DNA of 64,000 bases from NCBI RefSeq assembly GCF_018860965.1, contig NZ_JAHKQF010000009.1, positions 62,001 to 126,000 on the forward strand, read 5' to 3'. The translations under genes and the position numbers were made by a program. This document shows positions 62,571 through 64,000 of this stretch, piece by piece; position 1 is the first letter of the stretch, and every line of letters starts with the position of its first letter. The DNA comes from Alteromonas sp. C1M14 (GTDB lineage Bacteria; Pseudomonadota; Gammaproteobacteria; Enterobacterales; Alteromonadaceae). The notes under the pieces are model-generated. The model searched no databases and was not told where the DNA came from. It was given only the letters and a program-made list of their open reading frames with translations.

Positions 62571-62597
62571 AAAAAAGGGCCTTACAGGCCCTTTTTT
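62571..62597. terminator. Bidirectional-looking terminator
   Basis: AAAAAAGGGCC (62571-62581) pairs with GGCCCTTTTTT (62587-62597). It lies between the PEP-CTERM gene, which it ends on the minus strand, and the upstream region of the patatin gene. Confidence 0.9.
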
Positions 62598-62610
62598 CGC
62601 AATAAGGTAA

Positions 62611-63228
62611 TTATCGTGCTTTTTTCATACGACGGGCGCCCACTAACAGCAAGGCTGCAGCAAAGGGGGCGAAAGTAGCAGGCTCAGGCACGCGAGTAAC
62701 GTTAATCGCGTCGATTAAGTTACCTACCGTACCACTATTGATGGAAGTAAAGTTAATTGAAGCCAACGCGCTTGACGCTAAAAACGTGGTATCAAAAACA
62801 AGCCAGTCGCTTTTGGTATGATCATCCAGCACTTCAGAGTAAAGGGTATTACCTAACTCGTCGTTAATTTCAAACAGGAACGACTCATCATTATTAGTAC
62901 GAGCTTTATAAGCAAACTCTACAGCGTATAACTCGTTAATGTCCGTACTAAAAGATTGGCTAACCACATAAGAGTTATTGTCACCATTTCGCGCGCCCCA
63001 AGCATTTAACTCTAACAACTGATCGCCCTCATAGGCCGTGGTGCCGCCAAAGGTATCCCAAATTTCAAAGTTTTGGCCATCCCAGCCATTCACATCACTG
63101 GCTTTATATTTTGCCCATGATCCTGAGGCCACACTATTGTCTTCAAAACTGCCATTAACAATCAAGTTTGCACTCACATTCGCGCTCAGCACTACCGCTA
63201 GCCCGGCTAATACTTTTACTAAATTCAT
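62611..63228 (-). CDS. PEP-CTERM sorting-domain exported protein
   Basis: This 205-residue protein has a signal peptide (1-20, ending NVSA) and a C-terminal PEP-CTERM tail: 'VPEPATFAPFAAALLLVGA', then 'RRMKKAR'. The mature start 'NLIVNGSFEDNSVASGSW' and the following beta-rich domain resemble DUF642/GEVED-like carbohydrate-binding folds common in such proteins. The PEP-CTERM signal directs handling by an exosortase, usually with exopolysaccharide production. No exosortase or polysaccharide genes are in this window, so they must be elsewhere. It ends on the terminator at 62571-62597. Confidence 0.93.
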   Translation of the reverse strand: MNLVKVLAGLAVVLSANVSANLIVNGSFEDNSVASGSWAKYKASDVNGWDGQNFEIWDTFGGTTAYEGDQLLELNAWGARNGDNNSYVVSQSFSTDINELYAVEFAYKARTNNDESFLFEINDELGNTLYSEVLDDHTKSDWLVFDTTFLASSALASINFTSINSGTVGNLIDAINVTRVPEPATFAPFAAALLLVGARRMKKAR

Positions 63229-63448
63229 TTTCTGTTACCTATCTTATGCCACAGTATCAACAGCCTGAATTTCGCTTTTGCGCTGTTAATGGTGAGTTGT
63301 TATCTGATAGGGTAAGTCTACGCAGCAATGCTTGGCTACAATAGGACAGTTGGGTATACATTTCGGTACAGATCTATACCGTTCGATATCCTACGCAGTC
63401 GATTTTCATTCGACTACCTTAAACATCTTCGACCATTCGGAGCCGCCC

Positions 63449-64000
63449 ATGACCCAATACGTATCAGATATTGTATTGAAACAACGTAAGATCCGGTTTG
63501 ACAAACTCGGTACCCCCTTGCAAATAAAGGACAAACAAAAGTACAAGTCGAGTCTAAAAAGATGGCAAAAAAAACTGCTGCACGTGCAACAGGCTTACTT
63601 TCATCAGCACAAACGTGCCATTGTTGTATTTGAAGGCTGGGACGCTTCGGGAAAAGGCGGCGCGATTCGACGATTAACCGAACAACTTGACCCCAGAGGC
63701 TTCGCCGTCCATCCCATCGCCTCGCCAACCGCCGAAGAGCAAGGCCGGCACTATCTTTATCGATTTCAAACCCGTTTACCTAAACCCGGTAGGATCGCTA
63801 TTTTCGATCGATCTTGGTATGGCCGTGTTTTAGTCGAGAGAGTAGAAAGCCTTACCGAAGAGCGTGCATGGCGACGAGCCTATCAAGAAATCAATGAATT
63901 TGAACGTATGCTTACTGATGATGGCGTTCGTATTATCAAGCTATTTATGCATATATCACCTGAGGAACAACTGGCACGATTCCAAGAACGGCTGCACAAC
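63449..64000 (+). CDS. ppk2: Polyphosphate kinase 2 family protein, 3'-truncated by the window edge
   Basis: 184 codons are visible with no stop before the right edge. The Walker A motif 'EGWDASGKGGAIRRL' (near residue 60), the lid/Walker B region 'IAIFDRSWYGRVLVERVE', 'IKLFMHISPEEQLARFQERL' and the preceding 'LDPRGFAVHPIASPT' identify PPK2, which moves phosphate between polyphosphate and nucleoside mono- or diphosphates. CGGAG lies 6 bases before the ATG at 63449. The gene diverges from the PEP-CTERM gene; the 220 bases between (63229-63448) hold its promoter. The class (NDP or NMP kinase) cannot be decided from the visible part. Confidence 0.93.
   Translation, partial: MTQYVSDIVLKQRKIRFDKLGTPLQIKDKQKYKSSLKRWQKKLLHVQQAYFHQHKRAIVVFEGWDASGKGGAIRRLTEQLDPRGFAVHPIASPTAEEQGRHYLYRFQTRLPKPGRIAIFDRSWYGRVLVERVESLTEERAWRRAYQEINEFERMLTDDGVRIIKLFMHISPEEQLARFQERLHN

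Overview
The window looks like chromosome of a marine gammaproteobacterium, most likely an Alteromonadales member (Alteromonas relatives). This rests on gene content: two large TonB-dependent receptors, a type II NADH dehydrogenase, a PEP-CTERM protein, a Zur-type operator, a guanidine-II riboswitch and a PQQ-alcohol oxidation island of the Pseudomonas ped/exa type. No lineage search was run. No rRNA, tRNA, prophage, insertion sequence or CRISPR array was seen. Both ends cut genes: a beta-propeller gene at the left edge and a PPK2 gene at the right edge.

1-6.4 kb is accessory. It holds a zinc-flavoured pair (His/Asp-rich propeller and a DUF3299 membrane protein with a perfect Zur-like palindrome), a secreted nuclease/phosphatase-family lipoprotein, and a guanidinium exporter behind a guanidine-II riboswitch. 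A scar follows in which the hmp and norR genes are fused by deletion, and then two overlapping LPS-type glycosyltransferases. 6.4-7.7 kb is ndh.

8.3-28.3 kb is the central island for oxidising alcohols in the periplasm. It contains a porin, an ExaC-type aldehyde dehydrogenase, a DUF4242 protein, an NMT1-type ABC importer, a FIST sensor overlapping a three-PAS hybrid histidine kinase, an AgmR/ErbR-type regulator, the PedA1-A2-B-C transporter set, cytochrome c-550 PedF, a PedG-like binding protein, the PQQ alcohol dehydrogenase and a NosR-like flavin/iron-sulfur membrane protein. The dehydrogenase has Asp two residues after the catalytic Asp, the signature of lanthanide-dependent (PedH/XoxF-like) enzymes rather than calcium-dependent ExaA. 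Together with PedA1A2BC, this makes a lanthanide-linked alcohol oxidation module the main interest of the window. A TTA(G/C)TACCAA-like element recurs before the porin, pedF and the dehydrogenase. PQQ biosynthesis genes are not in the window.

28.3-39.4 kb, mostly on the minus strand, holds a NYN-domain protein, a five-gene operon (outer-membrane factor, adaptor, RND pump, response regulator, sensor kinase), a nucleosidase-like lipoprotein, and a DUF2271-DUF4198 pair near a Fur-like box. After a LysR gene and gpmA, 41.9-49.7 kb groups a serine beta-lactamase-fold enzyme, a NagZ-like GH3 lipoprotein, a TonB-dependent receptor and anmK; it reads as a locus for scavenging cell-wall fragments. 49.9-64 kb holds a soluble PAS chemoreceptor, glutathione-dependent formaldehyde dehydrogenase with a divergent LysR gene, an Oar-like receptor, a HELIH-motif lipoprotein, two secreted alpha/beta hydrolases, a patatin, a PEP-CTERM protein and PPK2.
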